Under the pieces are notes generated by a model. The model worked only from the letters and a program-made list of their open reading frames with translations, had not been told where the DNA came from and made no database searches. Below, piece by piece: positions 23,904 to 33,657 of a stretch of DNA of 47,335 bases. The stretch is from Hymenobacter citatus. Its GTDB lineage: Bacteria > Bacteroidota > Bacteroidia > Cytophagales > Hymenobacteraceae. The DNA lies in contig NZ_JACSCY010000024.1 of the NCBI RefSeq assembly GCF_014333615.1, positions 1 to 47,335 on the forward strand, in the 5' to 3' direction. Within the stretch, counting starts at the first letter, position 1. Each line of letters begins with the position of its first letter. Made by a program: the position numbers and the translations under genes.

Positions 23904-24905
23904 ATGAAAAAAGATGCCCAGCTGAGCCGCCGGCAAGTGCTTAGTGGCCTGAGTGCCAGCCTCGCCATGGCCGCGGCCGGGCCCGTACTAGGCGCCGCCG
24001 CTAGCCACTCTACGGTACCCACCCCTCCCTTGTCAGACCCCACCACCGCCTATCCCAAGCCCCCCTATAAAAGCCAAAAGCAGCCCTGGCCGGGCTTAAC
24101 CAGTCAGATGGACCCTGTGCCCGACCACGGCGAGAAAAGTTATAAAGGGTCAGGCCGTCTGAAAGGCCGCAAAGCTTTGATTACGGGCGGCGACTCCGGC
24201 ATGGGCCGCGCCGCCGCCATTGCCTACGCCCGCGAAGGCGCCGACGTGGCCATCAATTACTTGCCCGCCGAGGAAGCCGACGCCAAAGAAGTACTTGCGC
24301 TCATCAAAGCCGCCGGCCAGAAAGGCGTGGCCCTGCCGGGTGACTTGCGCGACGAAGCATTCTGCCAAAAGCTGGTAGCTGACGCCGTCCGCCAGCTCGG
24401 CGGCCTCGACATCCTGGTCAGCAACGCGGCTCGGCAGCAGACGCATGAGTCCATTCTGGACCTGACCACGGAGCAGTTCGATTGGACGATGAAGACCAAT
24501 ATTTACGCGCCGTTTTGGCTGATTAAGGCGGCGCTACCCCACCTCAAGCCTGGTTCGACCATCATTGGCACCTCTTCTGTGCAGGCCACCGAGCCCTCGG
24601 CTAATCTCTACGACTACGCCCAGACCAAGGCGGCGACCACCAGCTTTGTGCGCTCATTGGCCAAACAGCTCGGGCCGAAGGGTATCCGCGTCAATGGTGT
24701 GGCCCCCGGCCCCATCTGGACGCCCCTGCAAGTGAGCGGCGGGGCCACCCAGGAAAGCCTAGTGAAATTTGGCGGCGACACGCCCCTGGGTCGCGCCGGC
24801 CAACCGGCCGAGCTGGCGGGAATCTATGTGCTGCTGGCTGACCCGCTGGCCAGCTACGCCAACGGCCAGATCTACGGCTCGGCCGGCGGCGACGGGTTGC
24901 CATAG
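23904..24905 (+). CDS. Tat-exported SDR-family oxidoreductase
   Basis: Protein of 333 residues. The N-terminus carries a twin-arginine signal (LSRRQVLSGLSASLAMAAAG) followed by a proline-rich linker. The SDR domain starts near 85: KALITGGDSGMGRAAAIAYAREGADVAINY is the nucleotide-binding Rossmann part with T-G-x-x-x-G-x-G, then SNAARQQ for the N-A-A-R step, the catalytic serine in GTSSVQA, and Y-A-Q-T-K as the Y-x-x-x-K motif. The subgroup with an N-terminal extension of about 50 residues resembles YghA and GsiB-type dehydrogenases. A periplasmic NAD(P)H-dependent enzyme folded before export is unusual. It stands alone, followed by a hairpin. Confidence 0.9.
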   Translation: MKKDAQLSRRQVLSGLSASLAMAAAGPVLGAAASHSTVPTPPLSDPTTAYPKPPYKSQKQPWPGLTSQMDPVPDHGEKSYKGSGRLKGRKALITGGDSGMGRAAAIAYAREGADVAINYLPAEEADAKEVLALIKAAGQKGVALPGDLRDEAFCQKLVADAVRQLGGLDILVSNAARQQTHESILDLTTEQFDWTMKTNIYAPFWLIKAALPHLKPGSTIIGTSSVQATEPSANLYDYAQTKAATTSFVRSLAKQLGPKGIRVNGVAPGPIWTPLQVSGGATQESLVKFGGDTPLGRAGQPAELAGIYVLLADPLASYANGQIYGSAGGDGLP

Positions 24906-24977
24906 CCACCATTAATGCAACGCTTGCTTGTTCGCTAGCAGCGGGGGCGTAAGACCGAACTAGAGAACGTGCTTAGC

Positions 24978-25012
24978 AGAGGCTCCAGCATTTGTTGGGG
25001 CCTTTTCTTTTG
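24978..25012 (+). terminator. rho-independent terminator
   Basis: GGCTCCA, loop GCATTTGT, TGGGGCC (one G-T pair), followed by TTTTCTTTTG: a typical stem with a T-rich tail, 75 bp after the SDR gene. The remaining gap to 25239 shows nothing further. Confidence 0.65.
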
Positions 25013-25239
25013 TAAGATTCTCTCCGGACCTTCAGAATCGGTTTATCACGAACCTGGCATGTTGACAGCCCAGCACGATTCGCTCAAGCGCAAGTCCTGA
25101 TCCGGGTCGGCTAAGCTACGCAGCACACGGGTGGAATTTCTTTGGCAATCGGGTTCTTGGTTCGGAGGGACTGGTTCCGGTGGGAACACGCTTCGTCCCC
25201 ATTTCCGGTTTTACGTAGCAGTAACTCTTGTCCTCTCTC

Positions 25240-26169
25240 ATGCACACCGAAGCTTCTCTTGCCGGCTTACAGTACACCCTATATACGCCGGATACCCAAC
25301 CCGTAACGGCCACGCTGCTGCTGCTGCATGGCATGGCGGAACACCACCAGCGCTATGCTGCCTTTGCCCAGTACTTAACCACGCACGGGGTGGCCGTGCT
25401 GGCCTATGACCAGCTCGGGCATGGCCGGACTGCCCCAACCAACGCAGAACGGGGCTTCTTTCAGCTCGACCACCCCGTTGAGCGCCTCATCCAAGACGCC
25501 CAGCACATGGCCGCTATGCTGGCCCGCTTGTTTCCCGCCGTGCCGCACTTCGTACTGGGCCACTCCATGGGCTCCTTCGTCGTCCGCTGTCTGCTCCAAC
25601 AGGCGGGCAGTTGTTTTCAGGGAGCCATCCTAATGGGAACCGCGGCTGCGGTGCCGGGAGCTAGCCTGATGCGCGCGCTCCTGAGCGTGTTGAACCAGCT
25701 CGTTCCCCGGCACCGCTCGAAGCTGCTCAATGCTCTTTTTGGGTGGGTAAACAACCGCGCGTTTAAAGAACCAGCACCCAATGATTCGCTCAAGTGGCTG
25801 AGTGCCAACCAGCAGAATCAGGTAGCGTATCTACAAGACCCCTTGTGTGGCATACCGTTCACCAACAATGGCTTTTACACCTTGCTCTACTTGATGAAGC
25901 AAGCCACGGAAGGGCCGTGGACAAGCGGCATTCCCGCTGCGCTGCCCGTGTTACTCGTGAGTGGCGAAGACGACCCGGTCGGCCAGTTTGGTCAGGGCAT
26001 TCGCCGCGTGGCGCAGCAGTTAAGGCAAGCTGGCTTTACGCAGGTACAGCAGGTACTCTACCCGGGCCTGCGGCACGAGATTCTGCAAGAAGCGAGCAAG
26101 CAACAGGTGTACGACGATGTAGCCACCTGGCTTAGTGCCCGGGTGGTGCAAGTACCTCCTAAGCATTGA
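25240..26169 (+). CDS. monoacylglycerol lipase-like hydrolase (S33 family)
   Basis: Protein of 309 residues from the ATG at 25240. The alpha/beta hydrolase marks are TLLLLHGMAEHHQRYAAFA (oxyanion region), LAYDQLGHGRTA, the nucleophile elbow G-H-S-M-G (Ser109), the acid in SGEDDPVGQFG, and the histidine in YPGLRHEILQE. This is the Hydrolase_4 or lysophospholipase/monoacylglycerol-lipase group, with the lid region after MGTAAAVPGASLMRAL. It lacks a signal peptide and would act in the cytoplasm on lipid esters. It is not obviously linked to the chemotaxis-like genes that follow after 200 bp. Confidence 0.9.
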   Translation: MHTEASLAGLQYTLYTPDTQPVTATLLLLHGMAEHHQRYAAFAQYLTTHGVAVLAYDQLGHGRTAPTNAERGFFQLDHPVERLIQDAQHMAAMLARLFPAVPHFVLGHSMGSFVVRCLLQQAGSCFQGAILMGTAAAVPGASLMRALLSVLNQLVPRHRSKLLNALFGWVNNRAFKEPAPNDSLKWLSANQQNQVAYLQDPLCGIPFTNNGFYTLLYLMKQATEGPWTSGIPAALPVLLVSGEDDPVGQFGQGIRRVAQQLRQAGFTQVQQVLYPGLRHEILQEASKQQVYDDVATWLSARVVQVPPKH

Positions 26170-26366
26170 GGGGGAGCGTACTAACAATTGGTGTCACCTA
26201 CGTCCATAAGGTGGCCAAGCGCAGAAGCTGCCTGGCTGCATCTCCAGTAGAGCACTCCCGACGAACAGTCACGTCAGATTGTTTTTCTACTTTCAACGGA
26301 ATTCTACAACAGCCTCCATACTTCCTGTAGCGTCTAATGACACGGCAGTGTGCTTATATAATTGTA

Positions 26367-27410
26367 ATGTCGGGAAAAAGAAATATCATTGTTATTGGTG
26401 CCTCCGCAGGAGGGTTTGAGGCCATTAAACAACTTGTTGCCGCCTTACCGGCCGATCTGGATGCCGCTATTTTTGTCGTATGGCATATGTCTGCGGATGT
26501 AACGGGCATGTTGCCGCAGGTACTGAACCGGCAAAACACACTATTGGCCACCAACGCTATTGATAACGAGCCAATCAGTTGCAACCATATTTATGTGGCC
26601 CCACCCGATAAGCACTTATTGCTAGAGAAGGGTGTCGTACGGATCAGCAGAGGGCCGAAGGAAAACCGGTTTCGTCCCGCCGTTGACCCTTTATTTCGGT
26701 CAGCTGCCGAGAGCTATGGCGACCGGGTCATTGGCATCGTCTTATCCGGCGCCTTAGATGATGGCACGGCTGGCCTATGGACGATAAAAAGCCGAGGCGG
26801 CATCGCCATTGTGCAGGAGCCAGCTGAAGCAGCCGTGCCCTCCATGCCCGAAAGTGCCCTGGCTGCCGTAGAGGTAGATTATCGGGTGCCGATTGCCGAA
26901 ATGGCCACGCTGCTGGTAAGGCTAACGGCTGAGACGGTAACCGAAGCTAGCGAAATTACGATGGAAGAGCAACGAAAAACGGCTATTGAGACGCGCATCG
27001 CCGCGCAAAACCCAGCGCTTCGGCAGGGTATCCTCACGTTGGGAACGCTAACCCCGTATGCTTGCCCCGACTGCCACGGGGTATTGGTGGCCATTACCGA
27101 TGGCGACATTATTCGCTACCGGTGCCATACCGGGCACGCGCATTCGGCCGACAGCCTGCTCGCTACCATTACCGAACAGATTGAAGACACGTTGTGGAGT
27201 GCCATTCGGGGTGTAGAGGAAAGCATTCTGCTACTCAACAACCTGGGTGACCACTATGCCGACAAGAATCAGCCTAAGTTGGCGGCTATGTATTTTAAAA
27301 AGGCGCAGGAAGCCGAATGCCGAGCCGAAATAGTTCGCCAGACTGTTTTCAATCATGAGCAGCTAAGCACAGCCAGCATTAGTACGCAGGCTGAAGAGGA
27401 CGAGGGGTAG
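26367..27410 (+). CDS. cheB: stand-alone CheB-type methylesterase
   Basis: Protein of 347 residues from the ATG at 26367; ATG 26337 is possible. The CheB catalytic domain has all three residues: Ser in GASAGG (residue 13), His in VVWHMS (40), and Asp in LSGALDDGT (132). It has no receiver domain. The C-terminal part carries a possible metal site, C-P-D-C (233-236) with C-H-T-G-H (253-257), and a helical end. CheB removes methyl groups from chemoreceptor glutamates; in this lineage such proteins sit with CheB-CheR-kinase hybrids and no receptors are visible in the window. It is 84 bp ahead of the hybrid kinase and probably cotranscribed. Confidence 0.9.
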   Translation: MSGKRNIIVIGASAGGFEAIKQLVAALPADLDAAIFVVWHMSADVTGMLPQVLNRQNTLLATNAIDNEPISCNHIYVAPPDKHLLLEKGVVRISRGPKENRFRPAVDPLFRSAAESYGDRVIGIVLSGALDDGTAGLWTIKSRGGIAIVQEPAEAAVPSMPESALAAVEVDYRVPIAEMATLLVRLTAETVTEASEITMEEQRKTAIETRIAAQNPALRQGILTLGTLTPYACPDCHGVLVAITDGDIIRYRCHTGHAHSADSLLATITEQIEDTLWSAIRGVEESILLLNNLGDHYADKNQPKLAAMYFKKAQEAECRAEIVRQTVFNHEQLSTASISTQAEEDEG

Positions 27411-27493
27411 CGCACTCCTGAGCAGCCTACTTCTTTCAAACCTGTTTCATAGGTTGAAGCCCCATTGGGGTTTGACGTAAATAAAAAAGCATA

Positions 27494-30400
27494 ATGGAAT
27501 CTACTGGTTTGATGGTCGAAAAGCCACATGGCTTTCTTATTGTGGGCCTAGGGGCCTCGGCCGGTGGCATTCAGGCGCTGCGAGAGTTCTTCCAGCGCGT
27601 GCCCGCAGATTCTGATATTGCATACGTCGTTATTCTGCACCTGTCACCCGACCACGACAGCCAGCTGGCGCAAGTGCTGCAAACGGCAGCCCACATTCCC
27701 GTGATGCGGGTGACGGAAAAGGTGCAAATAGAACCTAATCAGGTCTACGTGGTGTCCCCCAATCAGCATTTGCTGATGGAAGAAGACTTTCTGGTGCCTA
27801 CCCTCAACTTGCACATAGCAGAGAGGCGGGCGCCCGTCGATATCTTTTTTCGCACTTTGGCTGATGCCCACCGGTCCCGGGCCGTGTGTGTAGTACTATC
27901 CGGCACGGGCGCTAACGGCTCGATGGGGTTGAAGCGAGTGAAAGAAATGGGCGGTATTGCGTATGCGCAGAATCCACGGGAAGCGGAATTCAATGAAATG
28001 CCCCGCAACGCCATAGCAACCGATCTGGTGGATGAGGTACTGCCGGTGGCAGAAATTCCCGGCCGAATACTAGCATACCGTAATAGTCTGGGCACGGTGG
28101 AAATTCCGGTGGAAGCCGAAAACCGGGCGGAACAGCAGCAGCAGGCACTGCGCGAAATATTTACGCACCTGCGCGTGCGCACCGGGCACGACTTCTCCAA
28201 CTACAAGCAAGCCACACTGCTGCGCCGCATTGAACGCCGAATCAACGTGCGCAGCCTAACCGATCTGCCGAGCTACGCTACCTTTTTGAACCAAAACCCG
28301 GAGGAAAGTCAGGCACTACTCAAAGACCTGCTGATTTCAGTGACTAATTTCTTCCGGGATAGAAAGCCTTTCCAGGCCTTGGAGCACGACGTGTTGCCGG
28401 CTCTTTTTCATAATAAGAAATCGGATAGTGCCGTACGTATCTGGGTGGCGGGCTGCGCTACCGGGGAAGAGGCCTACTCCCTGGCGATGCTGGTGGCCGA
28501 AAGAACTGCGGGAGTATTGGACGCACCCCGTGTGCAAATATTCGCTACCGATATCGACGAAGCCGCCATTATGGCCGCCCGCGAGGGGCTCTACACACTC
28601 AATGATGCCGCCGATGTGTCGCCTGAGCGGCTGTTACGTTTCTTTACCAAAGAAGGCGACAGCTACCGCGTTCAGCGGGAACTGCGCGAAATGGTGCTGT
28701 TTGCCAATCACAACTTCTTGAAAGACCCGCCTTTTTCGCGTCTCGACCTGATAACCTGTCGCAATGTGTTGATCTACCTCAACACTACGGCCCAAGAGCG
28801 AGTCATGGAAACGTTTCATTTTGCGCTACGCCCGGGCGGCTTTTTATTTTTGGGCTCTTCTGAATCTGTGGAGGGGGCCAGCGACTTGTACGCCACCGTT
28901 AGCCGGGAGGACCATCTCTACCGGGCTCGGGAAGTAACCCTACCCCATTACCCGGTGCCCGAATCGGTGCCCAGCTTACAACCTACACAACCGGTCTCAC
29001 TGACGCTGCACGAGACGGAAAGCCGGCAACTAAATCGCTTGTCATTGGGGGAGCTGCACCAGAAGCTGCTGGAGCAATATGCGCCGCCCTCGCTGGTCGT
29101 AAACGAGGAGTACGACATCTTGCACATGTCGGAGAAGGTAGGCGGCTTTCTGGAGTTCTCGGGCGGCGAGCCCACCAAGAACCTGCTCAAGCTCATTCGG
29201 CCCGAGCTGCGCTTAGAACTGCGCTCGGCACTCCACCAGGCCGTGCAACTGCAAACCGCTATTGAAGCGCGCAATATCCTATGGAATAAAAACGGGGAAC
29301 GCCAGTCGCTGACCATCCGGGTCAAGCCGGTTACCAAAGAAGGCGACACGACGAAGGGCTTTATTCTGATCTTGTTTGAGTCCAACGAACAAGATCAGGA
29401 GGAGGAAAAAGTCGTGCTGACGTCGGATGCGCCCCTCGCCCGGCAATTAGAGGAAGAGCTACTCCAGGTGAAGGCCCAACTGCGCTATTCGGCCGAGCAA
29501 TATGAGTACCAGGCCGAGGAGCTAAAGGCGTCGAATGAGGAATTTCAGGCCGTGAATGAAGAGTTGCGCTCGGCGGCCGAAGAGTTGGAAACCAGCAAGG
29601 AAGAGCTACAATCCATAAACGAAGAACTACGCACGGTCAACCAGGAGTTGAAAGTCAAGATCGAGGAAATCAGCGTGACCAGTAATAACCTGCAAAACCT
29701 GATCAACTCGGCCGGAGTAGCCACCATTTTCCTCGACCGTGCTTTCTGCATTCGGCTGTATACCCCGGCGGCCCAGCAGCTGTTCAATCTAATACCCTCG
29801 GACTATGGCCGCCCTATTTCGCATATTACTCATCGGCTGCAATACGACGACTTACTACTCGATGCCGAAGCCGTATTGCAAAAGCTCACGCCACTGGAGC
29901 GAGAGGTAGAAACCATCGACCACCGGTCTTTCCTGATGCGAGCCCTACCTTACCGCACGACTGAAGACCGGATTCAGGGCGTGGTCATCACGCTGTTCGA
30001 TATCACCGATCGTAAGCGAGCCGAAGAAACCCTGCAAGCCAGCGAGCAGCGGTTGCAACGCATGGTGAACGTGCCCAGCGTAGGTATGCTGACGTTTGAC
30101 TATACCAACACGGTGCTTCAGGTCAACGATGCCTTTCTGGAAATGGTGGGGTATACCCGCCCGGAGTTTGAGGCCCGCACCTTCACCTGGCTCGACTTCA
30201 CTCCGGCAGAGCATATAGAAGCCAGCCAGCAAGTAATGGAGCAGTTGCGGCAGACAGGCCGTGGCGGCCCGTACGAGAAAGAGTATTTCCGCAAAGATGG
30301 CTCCCGCATCTGGCTGATGTTTGCGTCTGCCGACCTCGGCGACGGCACCATTGCCGAGTATGCCATCGACATGAGCGCCCGCAAGCAAGCCGAAGAAGCC

Positions 30401-32026
30401 GTGGCCACCGACCTGGCCGGCATGCAGCGGCTGCACGAGCTGCGCGCCAAGCTGGCCACCGAAACCAATCTGCAAGCGGCTATGGAAAAGCTGGTGGCGC
30501 TGTCCTGCGACTTCACCCACACCGACCGCGGCTGCGTGCAGTTGGTCGGCGAAGATGGCCAGCGGCTGGGAATGTATGCTTACCAAGGCTACACCGAAAC
30601 CAGCCCTTTTATACAGCACTTCCTACATACCGACTCCGAAGCCGCCTGTGATGTGGTGCGTCGTGACCGTACCCGCCTGCTCATCGAAGATGTCGAAACC
30701 TTTGCCCCTTTACTGGGTACGCAAGACCGCGAAGTTACTTTAGCAGAAGGCGTTCGAGCTACGCAGTCTACTCCCCTTATCACACGTAGCAATGGCGTGA
30801 TAGGTGTATTGAGCAATCAGTTTCGCCAGCCCCACCGCCCAACCGAGCACCAGTTGCAACTCCTTGATTTGCTCGCCTGGACCGCGGCCGATTTCATAGA
30901 GCGGCACCGAGCTATCCAGGCGCTGGAACAAGTATCCATTGGCCTGGAGCAGCAGGTGCAGGACCGCACTGCGCAGCTACACCACAGCACGGAAATCCTG
31001 CAACGCAACCTCACCATCTTGCAGCAGGCGGAGGAAGTAGCACAGATGGGCAGCTGGGAGTACGATATTGTCAGCGGCAACACAACCTGGAGTACCGGTA
31101 TGTACCGGCTGTTTAGCTTGCCAGCCGACCGGCCGGTGAGCCCGGAAATTTACCTGGACTATGTAATAGAGGCGGATAAACCCCTTGCGCAGAAGCTAGT
31201 AAAACAGTTTCGTGAACGCCACGAACCGTTGGACGAAACGCTACGCCTGCAAGTAGACAACCAGGTCCATACCTTCCGGATTAAGTCGGTGGTGTTACGC
31301 ACTGACCAAGGAGAACCACTGAAAATGCTCGGCCTCGATTTAGATGTTTCCGAAGTGAAACGCTTGGAAGAGGAAAATTTGCAGATGCGACTAGACCAGC
31401 AGAAAGCGTTGTTGCTGGGTATTTTGGATGCGCAAGAAGAAGAGCGCCGACGTATATCTGAGTCGTTACACAATGGAGTCGGTCAACTGCTGTTCGCCAC
31501 AAAACTCAACTTCAACCGAATAGCTGCTCTGGTACCTCGAGATGTATTTAAGGAGGCAAATCAGCTACTGGATGAAGCTATTCAGGAAACCAGGAAGGTA
31601 TCACATGAGTTGGTTCCTGTTATGCTAAGTGACTTTGGCTTAGCTAAATCCTTAGAGGACTTATGTCAGCAGTATAGTCGAACGGCCCTTCGAGTAAAGT
31701 GCGAAGTAATCGGGCTGGAAAACCGATTGGAAACCTATTTGGAAGTTGCAGTTTACCGCATCTGCCAGGAATTGCTGACGAATGTGATGAAACACGCAGC
31801 GGCAACCAAGGCTGATATATTGCTGGCACAGGAGGATAATGAGCTAACCTTAAAAGTGCGCGACAATGGTAAAGGCATCAGCCCGGAACCCAGCGAATCG
31901 GTAGGCATTGGGCTTCGTACTATTAAGGATCGGGTAAAACTGTTGAACGGCACCTTTTTTCTGCATATTCCTATTACTGGTGTAGGAACCCAAGCAACCA
32001 TTCAGATTCCAACAAGCATGAAGTAA
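27494..32026 (+). CDS. CheB-CheR-PAS-GAF hybrid histidine kinase
   Basis: Protein of 1510 residues. Order: CheB-like domain (14-190; Ser22 in GASAGG, His49), CheR methyltransferase (225-480; S-adenosylmethionine site WVAGCATGEEAYSL, then DLITCRNVLIYLN), a PAS-like region (520-630), a long coiled coil (650-740), PAS (740-840), PAS (855-965), GAF (985-1140), PAS (1175-1290), then a HisKA_3-type dimerisation helix RRRISESLHNGVGQ with His1326 and a HATPase (N-box near 1430, DNGKG, GIGLRTIKDR). At the expected Asp position of the CheB triad the motif reads SGTGANGS, with Asn141. The NarL-type regulator 320 bp downstream is its likely partner. Soluble, cytoplasmic. Confidence 0.95.
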   Translation: MESTGLMVEKPHGFLIVGLGASAGGIQALREFFQRVPADSDIAYVVILHLSPDHDSQLAQVLQTAAHIPVMRVTEKVQIEPNQVYVVSPNQHLLMEEDFLVPTLNLHIAERRAPVDIFFRTLADAHRSRAVCVVLSGTGANGSMGLKRVKEMGGIAYAQNPREAEFNEMPRNAIATDLVDEVLPVAEIPGRILAYRNSLGTVEIPVEAENRAEQQQQALREIFTHLRVRTGHDFSNYKQATLLRRIERRINVRSLTDLPSYATFLNQNPEESQALLKDLLISVTNFFRDRKPFQALEHDVLPALFHNKKSDSAVRIWVAGCATGEEAYSLAMLVAERTAGVLDAPRVQIFATDIDEAAIMAAREGLYTLNDAADVSPERLLRFFTKEGDSYRVQRELREMVLFANHNFLKDPPFSRLDLITCRNVLIYLNTTAQERVMETFHFALRPGGFLFLGSSESVEGASDLYATVSREDHLYRAREVTLPHYPVPESVPSLQPTQPVSLTLHETESRQLNRLSLGELHQKLLEQYAPPSLVVNEEYDILHMSEKVGGFLEFSGGEPTKNLLKLIRPELRLELRSALHQAVQLQTAIEARNILWNKNGERQSLTIRVKPVTKEGDTTKGFILILFESNEQDQEEEKVVLTSDAPLARQLEEELLQVKAQLRYSAEQYEYQAEELKASNEEFQAVNEELRSAAEELETSKEELQSINEELRTVNQELKVKIEEISVTSNNLQNLINSAGVATIFLDRAFCIRLYTPAAQQLFNLIPSDYGRPISHITHRLQYDDLLLDAEAVLQKLTPLEREVETIDHRSFLMRALPYRTTEDRIQGVVITLFDITDRKRAEETLQASEQRLQRMVNVPSVGMLTFDYTNTVLQVNDAFLEMVGYTRPEFEARTFTWLDFTPAEHIEASQQVMEQLRQTGRGGPYEKEYFRKDGSRIWLMFASADLGDGTIAEYAIDMSARKQAEEAVATDLAGMQRLHELRAKLATETNLQAAMEKLVALSCDFTHTDRGCVQLVGEDGQRLGMYAYQGYTETSPFIQHFLHTDSEAACDVVRRDRTRLLIEDVETFAPLLGTQDREVTLAEGVRATQSTPLITRSNGVIGVLSNQFRQPHRPTEHQLQLLDLLAWTAADFIERHRAIQALEQVSIGLEQQVQDRTAQLHHSTEILQRNLTILQQAEEVAQMGSWEYDIVSGNTTWSTGMYRLFSLPADRPVSPEIYLDYVIEADKPLAQKLVKQFRERHEPLDETLRLQVDNQVHTFRIKSVVLRTDQGEPLKMLGLDLDVSEVKRLEEENLQMRLDQQKALLLGILDAQEEERRRISESLHNGVGQLLFATKLNFNRIAALVPRDVFKEANQLLDEAIQETRKVSHELVPVMLSDFGLAKSLEDLCQQYSRTALRVKCEVIGLENRLETYLEVAVYRICQELLTNVMKHAAATKADILLAQEDNELTLKVRDNGKGISPEPSESVGIGLRTIKDRVKLLNGTFFLHIPITGVGTQATIQIPTSMK

Positions 32027-32347
32027 AGGGCAGGATTTGCGCTGGTTGGCACATGGCTATTTCAGCTAGCGTATTTCCATTTCAATTATGATGGCCCACT
32101 TATACTGGCTCGCGCTGCCGCATTAGTTTACTCCCAGGCGTGTGGACAGCCGCGCGGCTAACAAGCGCAACTGAGTAGGGCGGCATAAAGAGCGTAGTTG
32201 CGATTTTAATTGTGTTGTTACTCTTAGAGGGTAGACTTGCGTATACCGCATGATCTTGTCCACCTGCTAGGCAGCATTGATGCAACGGATTTTACTTCGC
32301 GCCAAGGAAAATGATGCGCCTGCGGATACATACTTCGTGCTCCTACT
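32027..32347. other. 321-bp gap, no supported gene
   Basis: Lies between the hybrid kinase and its response regulator. I see no open frame with coding character and no clear hairpin. It probably holds the regulator's promoter. Confidence 0.35.
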
Positions 32348-32998
32348 ATGATTCGCCTTTTTATTGTTGACGACCACGCAGTGGTACGCCGCGGCCTGCG
32401 GGCAATGCTAGCGGTGGAGTCTGTGGTAGAGGTGGTAGGTGAAGCCGCCAATGGGCAAGAATTGCTCGCGCAGCTGCCTGATGTGCCAACGGATGTCGTG
32501 TTGATGGATTTGAATATGCCTGTCTTGGATGGGCTCGCTACCACCGTTGAACTGCAAAAACAGTATCCCCACCTGCGCATCCTGATACTTTCCATGATGA
32601 CGCACGAACGTACGGTTGGCCAATTATTAGCAGCTGGTGCACACGGCTACGTGCTCAAAAACGCGGATCAGGCTGAAATTGTGACGGCAATTCAGGCGGT
32701 AGCAGCTGGTAAGCGCTTTCTATGCTCAGAGATTAGTTTAGCTATCCTCGACAAAGTGCTGAACAATGCGGATGAAAGCGTAGCAACCACGGGAAAAGAT
32801 GCCTCTTACTTGACATCTCGTGAACGCGAAATTCTTCAGTTAGTGGCCGATGGACTGACTAATCAGCAGATTGCAGACACGATTTTTACGAGTAGGCGTA
32901 CCGTTGAAACTCACCGCCAAAGCTTGCTCGAAAAAACCGGCGTCAAGAATACGCCGGCGCTAGTTAAGTATGCGATGGAGCAAGGATGGCTTCAGTAG
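32348..32998 (+). CDS. NarL/LuxR-type response regulator
   Basis: Protein of 216 residues. Receiver domain 1-120: acidic pair DD8-9, phosphoacceptor Asp54 in VVLMDLNMPVLDG, the Thr/Ser step LSMMTHERT, Lys in VLKNAD. Then a linker and the GerE domain: LTSREREILQLVADGLTNQQIADTIFTSRRTVETHRQSLLEKTG. The HisKA_3-type kinase upstream normally pairs with just this class. The regulator at 42422-43075 is a close paralogue, differing mainly in the linker. Both read NQQIAD and SRRTVETHR in the recognition helix, so they could bind overlapping targets. Confidence 0.93.
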   Translation: MIRLFIVDDHAVVRRGLRAMLAVESVVEVVGEAANGQELLAQLPDVPTDVVLMDLNMPVLDGLATTVELQKQYPHLRILILSMMTHERTVGQLLAAGAHGYVLKNADQAEIVTAIQAVAAGKRFLCSEISLAILDKVLNNADESVATTGKDASYLTSREREILQLVADGLTNQQIADTIFTSRRTVETHRQSLLEKTGVKNTPALVKYAMEQGWLQ

Positions 32999-32999
32999 T

Positions 33000-33124
33000 A
33001 GATCATGCGCCACTTGACCACCTTTCTCGGGTCGATGCTGTAGTGCGTGGCTAGGCTTGGTAGGCTTTTCTGACAGTGTTGGATAGTGCGCGCTTAGGCG
33101 GACACTGCCGTAGAGCACTGGTCC
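33000..33124 (-). pseudogene. IS481-like transposase N-terminal remnant
   Basis: Minus-strand reading gives GPVLYGSVRL, a frame change, then ARTIQHCQKSLPSLATHYSI and DPRKVVKWR. This is the start of the IS481-type transposases (GxVLHGSAxTT, RRAIQxSQESLxALAKRYGIN, KTVAKWRKR). Only the DNA-binding end remains, with a shift and a stop. Confidence 0.5.
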
Positions 33125-33178
33125 CGCAAGTGCACGCGAAAGTGCAGCCCGGAAACTATCCCATCACGCTCTGGGGCT

Positions 33179-33224
33179 ATACCCAATTAAGTCCCCGTAT
33201 TTATACGGGGACTTAATTGGGTAT
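33179..33224. repeat. perfect 22-bp-stem hairpin
   Basis: The arms at 33179-33200 and 33203-33224 are exact complements around a TT loop; the core is AATTAAGTCCCCGTAT. There is no T-tract, so a terminator is less likely than a mobile-element end, a miniature element or a cruciform site. It follows the IS481-like remnant. The rest of the gap 33225-33657 has no gene I can support. Confidence 0.7.
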
Positions 33225-33657
33225 TCATCCTTGATGAATCGGGTATGTATGCGGAGAAAAGCTGGGGCAGAAAAGCAGTTCCTTTGTGTAAGTGCTTGAA
33301 AGCCTTGATTCCACAAAGCGGCGTTACTGAAATAGTATACTGGTTTTCAAGCTGTGTCTGCCGCGACATGTCGTTTCGGTGATTCCCCCCAAAACAACGT
33401 AGCCCAGCTGTTTCTGGCAAAAGCCGCCGAAACCGGCTTCCAAGCCCGCGTCGTGCACAAGTCTATCCTAAAAATAGGAAGCCGTGGGTGACGACTTGCA
33501 TCTGCGCATAAAAAGTTGCCCTAAGCCGGCCCAACCAGCCGCGCCTGGTAGCAAAAGCCCTACCCCCGGACAGACGTTCCAGACCAGCGCAACTACTGGC
33601 GCATAACCGCACTTTTTCACCCTTACCTCTTCCTCCACAGTTATTTCATTCTCGACG

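Noticed and set aside
33370..33450. Stretch reading NNVAQLFLAKAAETGFQARVV
   Set aside because: Protein-like for 20 residues, but no start, no continuation and no family.
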